From the NCBI GenBank assembly GCA_963576735.1, contig OY755173.1, positions 7,224,873-7,288,872 on the forward strand: a stretch of 64,000 nt of DNA, written 5' to 3'. The DNA comes from Bedellia somnulentella (Eukaryota > Arthropoda > Insecta > Lepidoptera > Bedelliidae). How positions within the stretch are numbered: position 1 is the first letter of the stretch; each line of letters begins with the position of its first letter. A program made the translations under genes and the position numbers. Below, in pieces: positions 44,151-56,841 of this stretch. The notes beneath the pieces are model-generated. The model saw only the letters and a program-made list of their open reading frames with translations, was not told the DNA's origin and searched no databases.

Positions 44151-46650
44151 TAACCACTTATCAACCACTTTTAGAAGCTGTGATGGAAAAGTATAAGTTA
44201 TTGAATGAACTTGAATATCTTGTAAGTCTCGTTCCAAAAATTAAGTCAAAAATCATTCAATATTCTTTGTTGGTGATTAGAATACATGTCCAAAAATACT
44301 AACCACTTTAAATAAAAAAAATACTAACCGCGTTTAAATTCACAGCCACGAAAGTAAATTTAGATAAAATGTTACATGTCGTTTTTTGAGTTCAAATTGC
44401 TATTTGATAATTTCGGAATGAGCTGCTTGAATGCTTTCAAATGTAGGCAATATGTGGTTCAATATATAATTTTATTCACCACTCATATTACTATCTATTG
44501 ATCCCTAAGCACATACTTAGGTTTTTTCATATATTTTTACAACTAATTATGACCCTGAATTTTCGTTCAATAAGTTTCGAAGGGAATCACGCCAATCCAG
44601 TGAGCACTAGTAGCCAACAACAAAACTGAAGAATAAGAAACAGCTAATTAAATTCCAATCCGCGTTCCACTGAATCACGTCTCCTTTAACGCATTTATTT
44701 CGTCATGATCATAAATTCATATTGTCACCTAACACGTTTCGCACTCCCTGCCTGAATTCGAAAATACGAGTCGGCTACTAGTCGCCGGCGTCCATGGAAA
44801 TAAATGCTTTCGAATGCAGCCATTGAAGTATGTTACCGTGCTGCCGCATAAATTTGCTGTAGTTCCGTATTTGAATTATTGCATAACTTGTAAACACGTT
44901 GGAGACCAAACGTGCCAGTAATGCACATGCATTGAGTTTTTTGTTCACTATCGACACCTTCAGGAAATATGGCATTCCTGGGCTTAAGTGGCTACGGAAA
45001 ATCGTGTTTTACACTTTTATTGAATAGAATCGGCAATGTCACATTCATTTTAGCTGGAAAATATCTTGTGTATGTGAAAATATTTAGAATTTTCAACGGA
45101 ACTTTTATTGGGGCGGTATAAGCTTCCTACGTTTAGAGCATGTTGGAGAATAGAGGATCTACTACATAATGCACGCATAACCCACTTGTTTTGCGTAGGA
45201 TTACCCGTTTAAACAAACAGCGCGGCTGGATCTTAAATAAAGGAAAACAGAAGCCAACGTACGAAAACTCGTGTTATATTTTCAAAATTAACTCATAATG
45301 CCAAAAGCTCGTTGATTTTTAGCCCGTAATCTGCTTTAATGGCACGAGGCCAGTGGTATTCGTAAATCGGTTGCAGAGCAGTATCACAAAATGAGAATCC
45401 TTAAAAAGTACATACATATTTGATGTCGCTTAATGCCACGCCCAAGTCCGATTGTGGCAACAATTAACGTTATAACGAGTTCATTAATGATGGACGATTT
45501 AAAGGCACTCTTTAAACGAACGTTTTGTTCTGAAAATATAAAAAATGTTGTCGGCTGCTAGCCTGTTGGTTGGCGAAGCATACTTTATGGAGCGTACACA
45601 GCGTAATGAAACAAATAAATGAAAATGTTTTAAACGCAACAGTCACAAACATGGACGTATTTTAACGTAACAGCATAAGACAGATACTCGTAAGAGATTC
45701 AGAATATTTAATAAGAAAATGAGAACATGTCTCTAAGTCGAATAAGAATAACAAAGTCGTCGCATGTGGCCCGAAATAATAAGTTGAACTCGAGTTGACG
45801 TTGCGGCGCTCGAGCCCACCTGAGGAGACGGGGAGTGCGGAATTCTTAATATAGTGGGCCCTTTACTTACACCCGGTCTCTGAATAACATCGCAAACCAA
45901 CCCACTTGCCTTTCCTTCAATACCGAGTTCTGTATAAAATCGACCCCATAATTCTATTCAACAATTGTGAAATGAAAATTTTCCTGCACTGATTGAAGAG
46001 CTGGGGAGAACAGAGATCCCTGTTTATTTTAAATTCATAGTCTGATGTTTATTTCAATTTGTGGATATATGAAGCTAGTATCTTTTGTATTGCAAGTTGT
46101 TTGAATTTCTGTTTATATTTGCTTGACAGGCGTTCATTCCATGCACGAAAAGTTTCCCCCAGTTGTGTCAGTTCTGTATAAACTCCCCAAACGTCGGACA
46201 TTAGGAGTCAACACAGATGCAGTTGCACAATAGAATAAAGTTAAATCCGGAGCTCGTTGGTGTTTATAAGTAAAATGTAAATAGACCTGGCACATCTTGA
46301 TATTTAAATCCAAGAAAATATGGCTATTAAGTATATATTATAAGTATATATTATCGTATGCATAGTATAAATAAATATTAATATTCTTGTTCAGGATCAG
46401 CTCATATTCACAAAATCTCTTTTTATAAACGTGGATTACATAGATAAGGCTTAGACTAATTATATTATTTGGCGTCAAGTTTTGTAACCCATCACAATTT
46501 TATTTTATTTGAAGTAGGAATGTGAATAAAGTGAATGCAATTTTGATTCTACTTACTAGTATTGTATGTACCTACAATAGCAGGTATGTAGAAGGTAGGA
46601 CAGAATATAAAAGGCAGATGATCTTATCTATCTATTGTAACATTCTCTTA
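44151..46650. other. intron sequence
   Basis: No supported gene or repeat in 2.5 kb. Patches near 44640-45000 and 45770-45960 are less AT-rich and look single-copy. Confidence 0.4.
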
Positions 46651-46712
46651 ACCATCTTAAATGACACCCTTCAGTAGAAATGGAGTTGTGTTGTTCTAAT
46701 CCAATAACAACA
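46651..46712 (-). mobile_element. SINE-A head relic
   Basis: TTGTTATTGGATTAGAACAA and CTCCATTTCTACTGAAGGG on the minus strand follow the head order. Confidence 0.4.
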
Positions 46713-47380
46713 GCAATTTTAGTCATACTGAAATCTGTCTTACCGACTCTTGTGAATTAAATCTTATGTCTAACAATTTTAAGACGGCTTTTCTTACTCT
46801 GATACATTTGATTACATCAAAAGGTAGTTTTTGTCTCGTTTTCTTCCAATCCCAACGTTTCGTGGAAACAGAATCACTAGATGACTGTGCTTGACCTTTC
46901 AATTTGTTCAAAGATTTTATAAGGATTAGACTAAGCCGACCTTGGTGATTTCCCTTTTACTGTTCGGTTACCGTAAAATTTTCGATTTCAAAGTTTTCCG
47001 TTTTTCGCTTTGCTTTCGGTGAAATATCCAAAATCATTAGGGCTTTCAACTTATTCAATTAGGTACATTAAGTTTTGGATTCATTTCAAATAAAGGCGTT
47101 CAGTTCTAAGGCTGCTATAGGTTTTAAATAAATAACTGCTGGTACTCTTAGTACCAGGTTTAGAAGTAGTAGAACCTTTGCCATTTTTTTTTGGCATAAA
47201 AGGCGTAACGGCGTAAAGTTTGAGTTGAGGTTTGAGAATTGGTTTAATGTGAAAAATAGTAAATAATTATGTATGCATATAATGTTATATTGGCTGTACA
47301 TCTATAATGTTGAATTTAATATCAAAATTTAACTTAATATGCCATTGGGTATTTTTGGTTGTGCACTTATTTTTATTGTA
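46713..47380. other. intron sequence
   Basis: Nothing recognised. Confidence 0.35.
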
Positions 47381-47470
47381 AGCTAGAGAGGTTTGCCAGG
47401 ATCGTTCAAAGTGGCGATCAATAGTCTCTGCCTACCCCAATGGGAAATAGTGGCGTGAGTATATGTATTA
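47381..47470 (+). mobile_element. RTE-like LINE, last 90 bp
   Basis: GCTAGAGAGGTTTGCCAGGA to GGCGTGAGTATATG, same as the 24146 copy. No clean target duplication seen. Confidence 0.85.
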
Positions 47471-49248
47471 ATTTTTTGGGGTATATTGCCTTTTGTGATG
47501 TGCCTATAAAATGCAATGACATTATGGTTGTAATTGCAAACTCGATTCATTGAGGATGATTATTCTCATTTCTATAAGGGACTGTGCTATGTATTCTACT
47601 ATTTAAAACGAATATGTTTTAATTATTTCTATTCTAAGTTATACCTACTTTTCCTTACTTATTTGGTAATTAAAACTGATTGCCTAGAAAATTAATTTGT
47701 AAATAATTATAGTCACAATTTAAAAAGAACTCCGATTTCTTTACTCACAGAACCTTACTTAGTGCGTAAGCGTAACAATGTAAGGGTAATGTAAAAACTA
47801 CGCCTTACTCAGCTTGTATAGCCGACGGTATTTAAGAGAAAGTAATATCTAACAAAGCGAGGAAAATATATTTCGGTGGCACTTAGGTTCGAAGCGTGTA
47901 GGTCCGAACCGGTGTAGAGGTTCCCACGTAGCCGCGTGTGTCGTGTTACACTCGAGAGAATAGCGTTTTTCCTCAGAATTTAAGAAGCGATAAAATTCTT
48001 GTGATGTCACAAAAAGGTACGTCACCCACGGGTGGACTAAACTTTTTATCGGGCATTTGCCTGCGATTTCTGTACAGCCTCGAGCACTTTGATTTATTAA
48101 GATAAGAGTAGCCCTTGGCTAGGTGTAAAAGATCAGCTACAGTGAAAAAGGATTGACCCTTGAGTAATGGAAAAAGATGAGTTGGGCATTAGTTAGATCT
48201 TCTTTTTTATGTTGAATATCTATCCCCATTGCCAATAAGAATAGTCTTTTGACTCCTCAAAAAGTATTAACAATTTTATATTAAAAATCATTTTAATTCA
48301 TTGATAATTCGCAATACTCAATATCTCAAAATAGTGTGCAACTTTCAAAAACCATAAAAAATAAGTAACGTATTTTCATCCTCTTGGAACAAAATAATAA
48401 TATTATCGCGGTTTCCAAAAGTTTTCAATTTTGGTCTGAAAACATGTAAATTTTGTTTTCATCATAAATGATCTTCATTATAACAACAAATGCATAAACA
48501 ACACCTCCGTTACTAAGTGAAATATTCCGTAAACATTCCATTTCACAGTACATCACAGCCAACCATCTGATTGTCTTCCTAAGACGGCACCTTGGCTTAT
48601 TCCGAGAATGCGGGCATATAACTCGTCACTTAACATAAACTCGGGCCAAATTGTTTAATATCATTTATCCTGGCGTTGAGTGTAAATATTGTTCTTAATT
48701 TAGTTGGAGTTAGCAACAAGAGGGAAGGTTAGACCGCAAGTCGCACATTGCACATCAAATATTTCAGGGAGAACGGTAGGTAGTACTGGCGATATCTCGA
48801 GCTGATCTCGAGCCAACTTGAGTGCTGCACCTGAAGCCAAATTCGTTCCAATTAGGAGGAGTTAGAGTGCGCCTTGCAGACTGAACAGCAAATGATGCGG
48901 TCCCCACTTAACGCCGCCTCGTTCTGACGACAACAAATCTAGAAGGACCTCATCAACATACGGTTTCCACTTTCATTAAAGTTTACGAGTGACTTTAATT
49001 GACGAATGTTGGACTTTTGGTATTGTGACAATTAAATTGTTTATGTTTAAATTATAACTTCACGTGTTGGTATATCTCGTAGTCGAGTTTGTAGTTCATC
49101 TTATCTTATCTTCCTAACATATAATAACATGTGTATGAAATGAACAGAAAAGTACTAGTACTAATACATTTGGTTTTGAATAACATTGGACGGTTACTTA
49201 ATCATTTACATTATAGAAATATGATTTATCTATATATCTTTATTTATA
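47471..49248. other. intron sequence
   Basis: Nothing recognised; 47870-48080 and 48560-48980 are less AT-rich and may be conserved noncoding sequence. Confidence 0.4.
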
Positions 49249-50005
49249 ACTAGTGGATCGTCCCAGCTTCGCACGGGTAGCGTTGTTTTTTTAAATATCT
49301 GAGGTTTCTTTCTTCAGTCCCTGCTTAAGCATTGTGAAATTCAGTGCAATGTTTTCAATTTATTTAATTTATAGCACTCCCTAAACAGTGTAGTTTGGTG
49401 ATTTTGAATGCGCTTTAATGAACGGTTCAGTATTTCCATTAAATAGCAAATTTTGGAATAAAACGCTATGAAATATTTATAACAATCTGAAAAATAAATC
49501 ATTACGTGATGAAGGATGCAACTACTGGCGCCATCTAGAATGTTATATATAAATTAATAAAGATTTGGTTTTGGTCACCGGCGCGCTGGCTTATTTTATG
49601 TACAATTTCGGTATTTGTCTACCGATTTCTATGATTCTTTTTTTATTGAATAGGTAATAATGTTACCTTTTTTAAATTAGGGATCAGTGAGAGGTTTACA
49701 AACGTAAGAGTAAACAAATATAATCGGAATGTTCCGAACTGCTAAGCTATCAGGAATTACACGTGTTATTGTGAGTCAACCGTAAAAGATAGACATAAAC
49801 TGATACGAATTTTTTTTAAAATAATTTTATGCAGAATTTTTCCGTCATACATGATTTCTATGTAAGTTTAACCATTAAGGCTGCACACGCGACGGAAGCT
49901 TAAAAAATGGAGTAACTTCTCCCGTTTTCCCAAAATTTCCCAAAATTCCCCTTTACTACTCTGCTGGAAAGTATACAAAAACCTGCGCAGGAGTATGAAG
50001 AATAA

Positions 50006-50380
50006 CATAACATAATAACATAAACGTTCACGCCGTTTATCCCCGAAGGGGTTGGCAGAGGTACCAATACTCCTGAACTCACATGGCAAGCGCCATCTAG
50101 TTTCCAGAGAAGGTACCCACGTTTTGCTTAGACAGTGTACTCACGTGATAGGGGGCAGGCCTATCGCCGTTTTGTACAAATACACTGTCACATGACTAAG
50201 TACAACTCAGCCATGTGGGTTTCCTCGCGATGTTTTCCCTCACCGTTAGCAACCATGATAAATTAACCACACATATGACTTTAGAAAAGACAAATTGGTG
50301 TAGGCCCGTCCCAGGATTGGAACTCACGCCCTTCTGTTTTTCGGGCGGGTGTTCTACCCACTGGACTATCATGTCGCTTT
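50006..50380 (-). mobile_element. SINE-B, full length, with 12-bp target duplication
   Basis: TATGAAGAATAA at 49994-50005 and 50381-50392 flanks it, and the uninterrupted site is seen in the opposite arm of the fold-back. On the minus strand: tRNA-like head with A box TAGTCCAGTGG and B-box-like GAGTTCCAATCC; a body with GGTGAGGGAAAACATCGCG and GGCGATAGGCCTGCCCCC; then CTCTGCCAACCCCTTCGGGG, the tail hairpin, GGCGTGAACG, and a TTATG tail. Reference copy of the family. Confidence 0.93.
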
Positions 50381-50454
50381 TATGAAGAATAATTGTACCA
50401 AGTTTCGTTAGAATCCGTCGAGTAGTTTTTGTTTCCATAAGGAACATACAAACC

Positions 50455-50502
<48 letters not shown>
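50455..50502 (+). repeat. (GACA)12 microsatellite in left arm
   Basis: Twelve perfect units; the right arm has about six GTCT units at 50733-50755. Confidence 0.95.
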
Positions 50503-50504
<2 letters not shown>

Positions 50505-50732
50505 AATTTTACTGATTGCATTTTTGGCATCAGTATCGATCCCTAATCATCACCTGATAGTTATTTTGAAAATATATTTCATGTACAGAATTGACCTCTC
50601 TACAGATTTATTATAAGTATAGATAAATCTGTAGAGAGGTCAATTCTGTACATGAAATATATTTTCAAAATAACCATCAGGTGGTGATTAGGGATCGATA
50701 CTGATGCCAAAAATGCAATCAGTAAAATTTTT

Positions 50733-50755
50733 GTCTGTCTGTCTGTCTGTCTGTC
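50733..50755 (+). repeat. (GTCT)n microsatellite in right arm
   Basis: Inverted counterpart of the left-arm GACA run, about half as long. Confidence 0.95.
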
Positions 50756-51699
50756 GGTTTGTATGTTCCTTATGGAAACAAAAACTACTCGACGGATTTT
50801 AACGAAACTTGGTACAATTATTCTTCATACACCTGCGCAGGTTTTTGTATACTTTCCAGCAGAGTAGTAAAGGGGAATTTTGGGAAATTTTGGGAAAACC
50901 GGAGAAGTTACTCCATTTTTTAAGCTTCCGTCGCGTGTGCAGCCTCAATGGTTAAACTTACATAAAAATCATGTGTGACGGAAATATTCTTCATAAAATT
51001 ATCTAAAAAAAATCCTCAGCAGTTTATGTCTATCTTTTACGGTTGGCTCACAATAACACGTGTTATTCCTGATAGCTTAGCAGTTCGGATCATTCTGATT
51101 TTATTTGTTTACTCTTACGTTTGTAAACGTCTCACTCATCCCTAATTTAAAAAAGGTAACATTATTACCTATTCAATAAAAAAAGAATCATAGAAATCGG
51201 TAGACAAACACCGAAATTATACATAAAATAAGCCATCGCGCCCGTGATCAAAACCAAATCTTTACTAATTTACATATAAAATACTAGATGGCGCGAATAG
51301 TTGCATCCTGAATCACGTAATGATTTATTTTTTAGATTGTTATAAATACTTCATAGCGTTTTATTTAAAAATTTGCTATTAAACGGAAATACTGAACCGT
51401 TCATCAAAGCGCATTTAAAATCACCAAACTACACTGTTTAGGGAGTGCTATAAATTTAATAAATTGAAAACATTGCGCTGAATTTCACAATGCTTGAGCA
51501 GTGACTGAAGAAAGAAACCTTAGATATTTAAAAAACAACGCTACCCGTGCGAAGCTGGGACGATCCACTAGTAAATAATAATAGAGAAGTTTTTTTATAA
51601 ATGCGTTATATGTATCAACGCACATAGCGGCAAATAGATAGATTTTTTCTAAATAAAATATCGATGATAAGTATAAAAAAGACTATTAACATGTTTTAT

Positions 51700-51917
51700 G
51701 CTGTGTAGTGTCGGCTTAGAATAGCACTACCCCATTTCTTCCGGTGGGTGTACGTAAGAGGCAACTAACGGTATTGAGGCTTTTAAGGGATTTTTGGGCG
51801 ATGCGGTTGGAGACCCATCACCAACAACCTTTATTTCACTGCTGAGGATTTTTTTATTCCTTAGCTCTGGCTACCCCTTCTAAGGATTTATAACCGTGAG
51901 TATATGTATGTATGTAT
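51700..51917 (+). mobile_element. SINE-A copy, young
   Basis: Clear head GCTGTGTAGTGTCGGCTTAG, middle GATGCGGTTGGAGACCCATC, tail GGCTACCCCTTCTAAGG then ATAACCGTGAGTATATG. A short deletion lies before the tail. Confidence 0.9.
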
Positions 51918-54274
51918 AAATATTTTTTGTTTTAAAAGTTACAGTCAAAATATTTATAGTCTTTTCAATACTTATCGGCAGTATTTTAATTATGAATGCG
52001 CTGAACTGTTGGGTAAGAATATTACTTCTGAATTGATATGGAAACAAAAATTATGTTTATTCTTTCTAACAAGAAAATAATTATCAAAATGGCACAATCG
52101 TGTTAAAAGTTATGCAAAAATATACTTGTCGAATTGGTAACGGCCTCCGATTTTACATCGATATAAAATCGGAACCAGTATTTAATATATGTTTTCACCT
52201 ACAAACCAAATAACTTTGCCAGAAGAAATAAAATCCATAACACCGAACTAAATACATCTAATGATTATGCTTTTTCCAAACAGTAGAGATATCGTACTAA
52301 TGCGCTTTCTCCTTCATCTTTTCTTGCGATGACACGTAAAAATTTAAGTATCCATCAACTGAGGTTGCTTCTTAGAGACTTCACACTAGGTCTATATTTG
52401 TGTGCACGCTGTTATGGTTCTTGGGATAATTCGAAATTTAAAGGCCCCGATATCAATCTTTATCGCAGGAAAGTTGCAGGAAGAGGGAGCGAAGGCGCTG
52501 CGGAGGGTGCGCCGTTGCGTCGTCGATTGTAATCACGCAAATGGCTCTGTGTCAAAATGTCACATTCGTATTGAACGTTACGTTGTCATTTTTGTACACG
52601 ACTTGTTCAATAAATCTGTTAACTTGGTTCTCAATAAAAGTTTATTAGCAAAAATACGAAGTGTAGTTTAAAGAAGTTTGACAGTTGATTCTTGTTTAGA
52701 AGATAAAAGTTCAGATAAAACGCGGGAGAAACAATCCAATGAGACACGTAGAAAGTTTTTCTGTTGGTATCGTTTTATTTTTCTATCGAGCCGAGTTGCC
52801 GGCCAGCCACTGACTGCGATCGCCTCCATTAAAATAACTCGTTAAAATTTATCATCGACCCGCTTAATCGCTTTAGCGCTAGCATCTGGGGTTTTATGAT
52901 TTTTCTGCTTGCTTTGTATACTTTCGTGGTCATTTTATAACGTTTACAAAATTGCGGCCGTTTGCCGGTTAAAAGCTTTTGAATAATATTTTTTAAACAT
53001 CATTTGCTGACACTCATTGACATTGAATGCTTTTATCGTGACATTTTATTTGTGAAAAACATTACATACATTTTTGAAACTACGTATTTTTTGTAAATAT
53101 TCAAACGGCAACAACCAGCGAGGCAACTTGGCAGATAATTAAATAATTAAGAATGTATGAATGACGCTGTAAAGCCGTTTTCGCAGCTATTCTAATAATG
53201 CAGTCCTCTTGGGTAAAGTCTTTTAAATTATTCTCTTACTCTCACTTCGTAATTAAGCCGATATGGAAGCCCCGCGGTTTAGCATATTTTCTGTACCGCA
53301 ATTATTAACTTGAAATCTACTTAGTTTCTTATTATTATTAAAATAATAAAGATGTACATTTCATGGATAAGAGTATAATTATGGCAATTATTATGAAAGG
53401 GGTAAACAGTATCAAGATCTCAGTTAAACTACTGATTTAATATTTGCTACACTGATGTCTTACAACAATAAACATGATTAAACAATGAAATAAGCTTACC
53501 ATTGTAAATACCAGTTTGCATTACATTGTTTCACTTCTAAGGTTATTTTGAGAAAATATAGTCGTTGTTATATACGTAAAATTATGGCTTCACTTGCATA
53601 TAGAATCCTAAAGAAATATCAACCACTTGTAGCGAGCAAACAATTCAGTTGGATACTATATCTTAAAAACGTTCAATAACGCTCTTTGCGTTTATATTTT
53701 GCGCTCAAAACGGGCAGCGTCGGTTCGCAAGAAACAAAAAAACAGTAGACTGCTCCACCGGGAGAAAATCTGAGAGCTTAAACAGTGCCACGTATGAAAT
53801 AGTAGAGCTCGGTTACATGAAAAAGACGAGAGGCAAAATCGAGTGACAGGACCGCGGCACAGGATTTTCGGATCAAGTGCCTTTTTTGCAGGATTTTCGT
53901 ACTGGACACTGAGCCCGCTCAGGCGATGTAAATTTATCGCGCTCGCCCTTCGGTAGAGCGTGTGGTCCTTGATTAGTTCGGCTGGTACTTCGAGTGGATA
54001 AAATGAAGATTACTTTTAAATTAAAAAAGAATGATTAGCAAAGATTTTATTATGGCCAACGGAACAGTTACGATTTTGGCAGTATATGTATTAAATAGAA
54101 CTTATATACTACTCAACCGATTTATTTCAAATGAAGTTACGAAATTTTCTTTTTAAACGTGAGGGAATCATCAAGATCATCATGCGCAAATGATGTGAAT
54201 AAAATTAATGATTTAAGTCTTGAAAAACAACATTGAGATAAATTTACATTATGATACTAGTAATATTTCATTAA
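51918..54274. other. intron sequence
   Basis: No supported gene or repeat. Overlapping plus frames at 52329-52671 and a less AT-rich segment at 53690-54000 have no recognisable domain. Confidence 0.4.
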
Positions 54275-54472
54275 TATACATACATACATAATACTCACGT
54301 AGCCACAGCTTCAGAATTGGAAATTAATCAGCCACTTTTGGAAGTTGTATAATGTTGTTGGTGCCGGTCCCACCGCATCGGCCAATAATCACTTAAAAGC
54401 TCCGAATACCTTTGGTCGCCTCTTGCGTCCACCCAAGGGAAGAAATGAGGTAGTGCTATTCTAAACAGCATT
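54275..54472 (-). mobile_element. SINE-A copy, partly deleted, 180 bp before the 42-nt exon
   Basis: Minus strand from GCTGTTTAGAATAGCACTAC to the (TATG)n tail; the CCCC/GGG hairpin region is deleted. Confidence 0.75.
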
Positions 54473-54651
54473 TGCATCAAAAAACTTTTGCATCTTAAAA
54501 TATTACCCATTTACTTAACTATCTTGAAAACCCAGCTCTGGTATATTTATAATTTGATTTTCAAATGACTTGTACGTAAAAATGATTGCGGAATTAATTT
54601 TAAAATGTTTTTTTCAACTTAACTAAATACCTCATTATTATTACTTTTCAG

Positions 54652-54693
54652 ATTGACCCCAAAGTTGCCTTTCCTAGAAGAGCACACCCAAAG
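54652..54693 (+). CDS. Rbp6: Rbp6-like 42-nt exon: RRM1-RRM2 linker
   Basis: Bounded by TTTTCAG and AAG|GTAAGT. Fourteen complete codons, IDPKVAFPRRAHPK, phase 0 on both sides. It continues exon 29596-29680 without a shift. In Musashi-family proteins this segment ends RRM1 and forms the inter-RRM linker before TKKIFVGG of RRM2. Being symmetric, it could be skipped without a frame change. Short exons of this kind depend on flanking enhancers, none of which I can identify. Confidence 0.88.
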
Positions 54694-54735
54694 GTAAGTC
54701 AATACTTTCTTAGTAATTTTAATTGAGCATTTCCT

Positions 54736-54792
54736 ACATCATCATCATCAGCTAATTCCACTGTAAGACGTAGGCCTGCGCCAAAAGCTTTC
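54736..54792 (+). repeat. CATCATCATCAG-type repeat fragment
   Basis: CATCATCATCATCAGC followed by CCACTGTAAGACGTAGGCC resembles the widespread insect repeat end CATCATCATCAG...CCACTGCTGGACATAGGCC. Only about 55 bp remain. Confidence 0.5.
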
Positions 54793-55660
54793 ACAACGAA
54801 ATCTACACTGATAAACTCAATGTAAAAAATAGGTTACCCAATCAAAAATCTTTCCTAGAAAGGATTAAATATAGCCTTTACATTTTACAATATAAGTGTT
54901 ACTAAGAACTGTGTGCCTTCAGAAACGACGTATTACTATAAAATGTATACGGTCAAGGTTGTAAGTGTATGTGTAATTTTAAACCTTAAAATAATCCAAT
55001 GCCCACAACTTTGCAATCGTTCCCATAGATCTAGCTAAATTATCAACCATCGCTTTAGGATTTTTGTCTTTCCTCTAACTTTTAATGGTTTTTTTTGTTT
55101 TAATATCAGTTGCAATATTTTTTTATCAATCGTAGTCAGTTAGAAAATCTGTTATGCTTGCAATGACTAAATAACTACAACCCAAACTGTTTATTCCCAA
55201 ATATTGGCACAAAATATTATTTTAGGCTGGAGAAACTTTCGACTATTACGGTGTTGGCTTAAAATGCATAAATTATAAAGGGCTTAGGAATCCGAATACG
55301 TTATGCGTTTTGACCCTTACCTCTTGATTTAATAAAGAAACAACAGTTGCTTACGAAATAATAATTTGTTGCCTATTATTACTCCGAAAATAAATTACTT
55401 AATAATAAACAGTTTATGAAGAAATACAATTGTCGGTCTTATCGCTAACATCGATCACTTCCAAACAACTTTTAGAAGGTAAGATCAATAAAATTAAAGT
55501 AATTAATTTAAATGTACAAAACATGATGAAACAAAATATTTGGCGTTTATTAAAGCAAACTTATGTAGTTAAAAAAATAATGATTTTTTATATTAATAAA
55601 ATTAAATACACAAAATAATATACATATTTAACGAATACCAACATAAAATATATCTATAAA
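54793..55660. other. probable next intron, AT-rich
   Basis: No repeat or RRM2 exon recognised. Confidence 0.4.
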
Positions 55661-56010
55661 AGCTGTGATAGCTCAGTAGGTAGAACACCGCTTATCGTGC
55701 AGACGATGTTGGTTCAAACCGTGAGTCGGGCCTACACCAATTTGTCTTTTCTAAAGTCATATGTGTGGTGAATTTATTATGGTTGTTTACGGTGAGAGAA
55801 AACATCGTGAGGAAACCTACATATCTAAGTTGTACTTTTTCATATGACAGTGTACCGTAGAAAATGGCGATAGGCCTGCCCCCTAGAACATGATGATCAG
55901 GCGGCGCCGATATACCGTTTTGGTTTGAGTTGGATATCTAATACAAAACTTTACCACTAGATGACAAATTATCACATGAGTAGTTCCTCTGTTTCTCTGC
56001 CAATCTGCCA
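55661..56010 (+). mobile_element. SINE-B copy with well-preserved tRNA head
   Basis: Head has A box TAGCTCAGTAGG (55669-55680) and B box GGTTCAAACC (55711-55720) at tRNA spacing, followed by GGGCCTACACCAATTTGTC shared with the 50006 copy. Body words GGTGAGAGAAAACATCGTG and GGCGATAGGCCTGCCCCC are present. The 3' part is rearranged after about 55895 and the tail hairpin is lost. Confidence 0.88.
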
Positions 56011-56208
56011 ATTAATAAAAAACATGTACGGACTCATTTTACTCAACCAATTGTGATTCAATTTGTGGAAGTGACCAACGAATTCAGTTTAAACTTTAAT
56101 TTTATTTAGATCAAAACTGAGCATATTTCATTAACATAATTACGGTCACGCATTTGACAGAATGGGCTTAAATAGGCAGGCAGTCAAAATCTGAAGAATA
56201 TAATGTCA

Positions 56209-56262
56209 TACATACATACATACGTATACTCACGCCATTAGTTCCCATTGGGGTAGGCAGAG
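56209..56262 (-). mobile_element. RTE-like LINE tail fragment
   Basis: Minus strand TCTCTGCCTACCCCAATGGG, then GGCGTGAGTATACG and a TATG tail. Confidence 0.8.
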
Positions 56263-56324
56263 ATATATAATAATAATATAATGTCATGTGTGAAAATATT
56301 GATGATGGTGATGTTGATCGAATC

Positions 56325-56362
56325 TCTGTTTATCCCCATGGATAATAATGGCGTGAGTTTAT
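56325..56362 (+). mobile_element. isolated 3' tail module
   Basis: CTCTGTTTATCCCCATGGAT and ATGGCGTGAGTTTATA match the shared LINE/SINE tail without body sequence upstream. Confidence 0.5.
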
Positions 56363-56841
56363 AAAAGTACAAATATCAGGTCAACATGCAAACATCATGG
56401 AAACATAAGCTAATAATTTTGTTTAAGCTAGAAATGTGTAGTAATTTTAATATAAACCGTTTAAATACAACTTTGTGTGAAATTCGGAACGTTATACTTA
56501 GCTTTAATAAAAAGCAATCTACTTTACCGCGGTCTAGAAATTGTGGATTCCATTTTTGAAGTCCATAATATTTAAATTATTTTACAAACTGCAATCAAGT
56601 CATAAAAGCGTGCTTTTAGAAATGTTACAAATGACGCGAAGGGGAATCCAACGGATATAACGCATTAAACCTATTTCAAGAAAGGGGTAGACAATAATAA
56701 ACACAATCTTAAACTTTTTCAATATTCATTTACTTCGATTTGGAAGGCTTGTAGTTATCACTTTTGCTAGCGGGAAAAATGCAACGTTTACATTTAGCTA
56801 CAACATTATTTTTGTATTTTCAATGTCAATTATATTATAAT
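56363..56841. other. AT-rich sequence
   Basis: Nothing recognised. Confidence 0.35.

Larger units (their letters stand above)
49249..51572. mobile_element. 2.3-kb fold-back element (two inverted arms)
   Basis: Left arm 49249-50610 and right arm 50624-51572 are reverse complements with scattered differences (roughly 93% by eye in the stretch compared), around a 13-bp centre. Both outer ends read ACTAGTGGATCGTCCCAGC inward. TAA lies on both sides if the ends are placed at CTAG. Each arm carries a GACA/GTCT microsatellite and the word AATCCGTCGAGTAGTTTTTG or its near-identical counterpart. The left arm is longer because a SINE-B is inserted in it. It could be a DNA element with very long TIRs, or two copies of a non-coding repeat inserted tail to tail. 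Confidence 0.85.
29681..54651 (+). other. Rbp6: Rbp6-like intron, 24,971 bp
   Basis: Begins GTGAGT and ends in a T-rich tract with TTACTTTTCAG. A plausible branch region (CTTAACTAAAT) lies about 25-30 bp before the acceptor. Intron phase 0 joins GKK to IDPKVAF, which reads through correctly as the RRM1-linker junction. The intron contains the Ty3/gypsy element, a fold-back element, LINE fragments and about ten SINE-A copies. Confidence 0.85.

Noticed and set aside
49249..51572. Fold-back as an assembly artefact
   Set aside because: Arms show scattered differences and one has a private SINE insertion, which an artificial mirror would not show.
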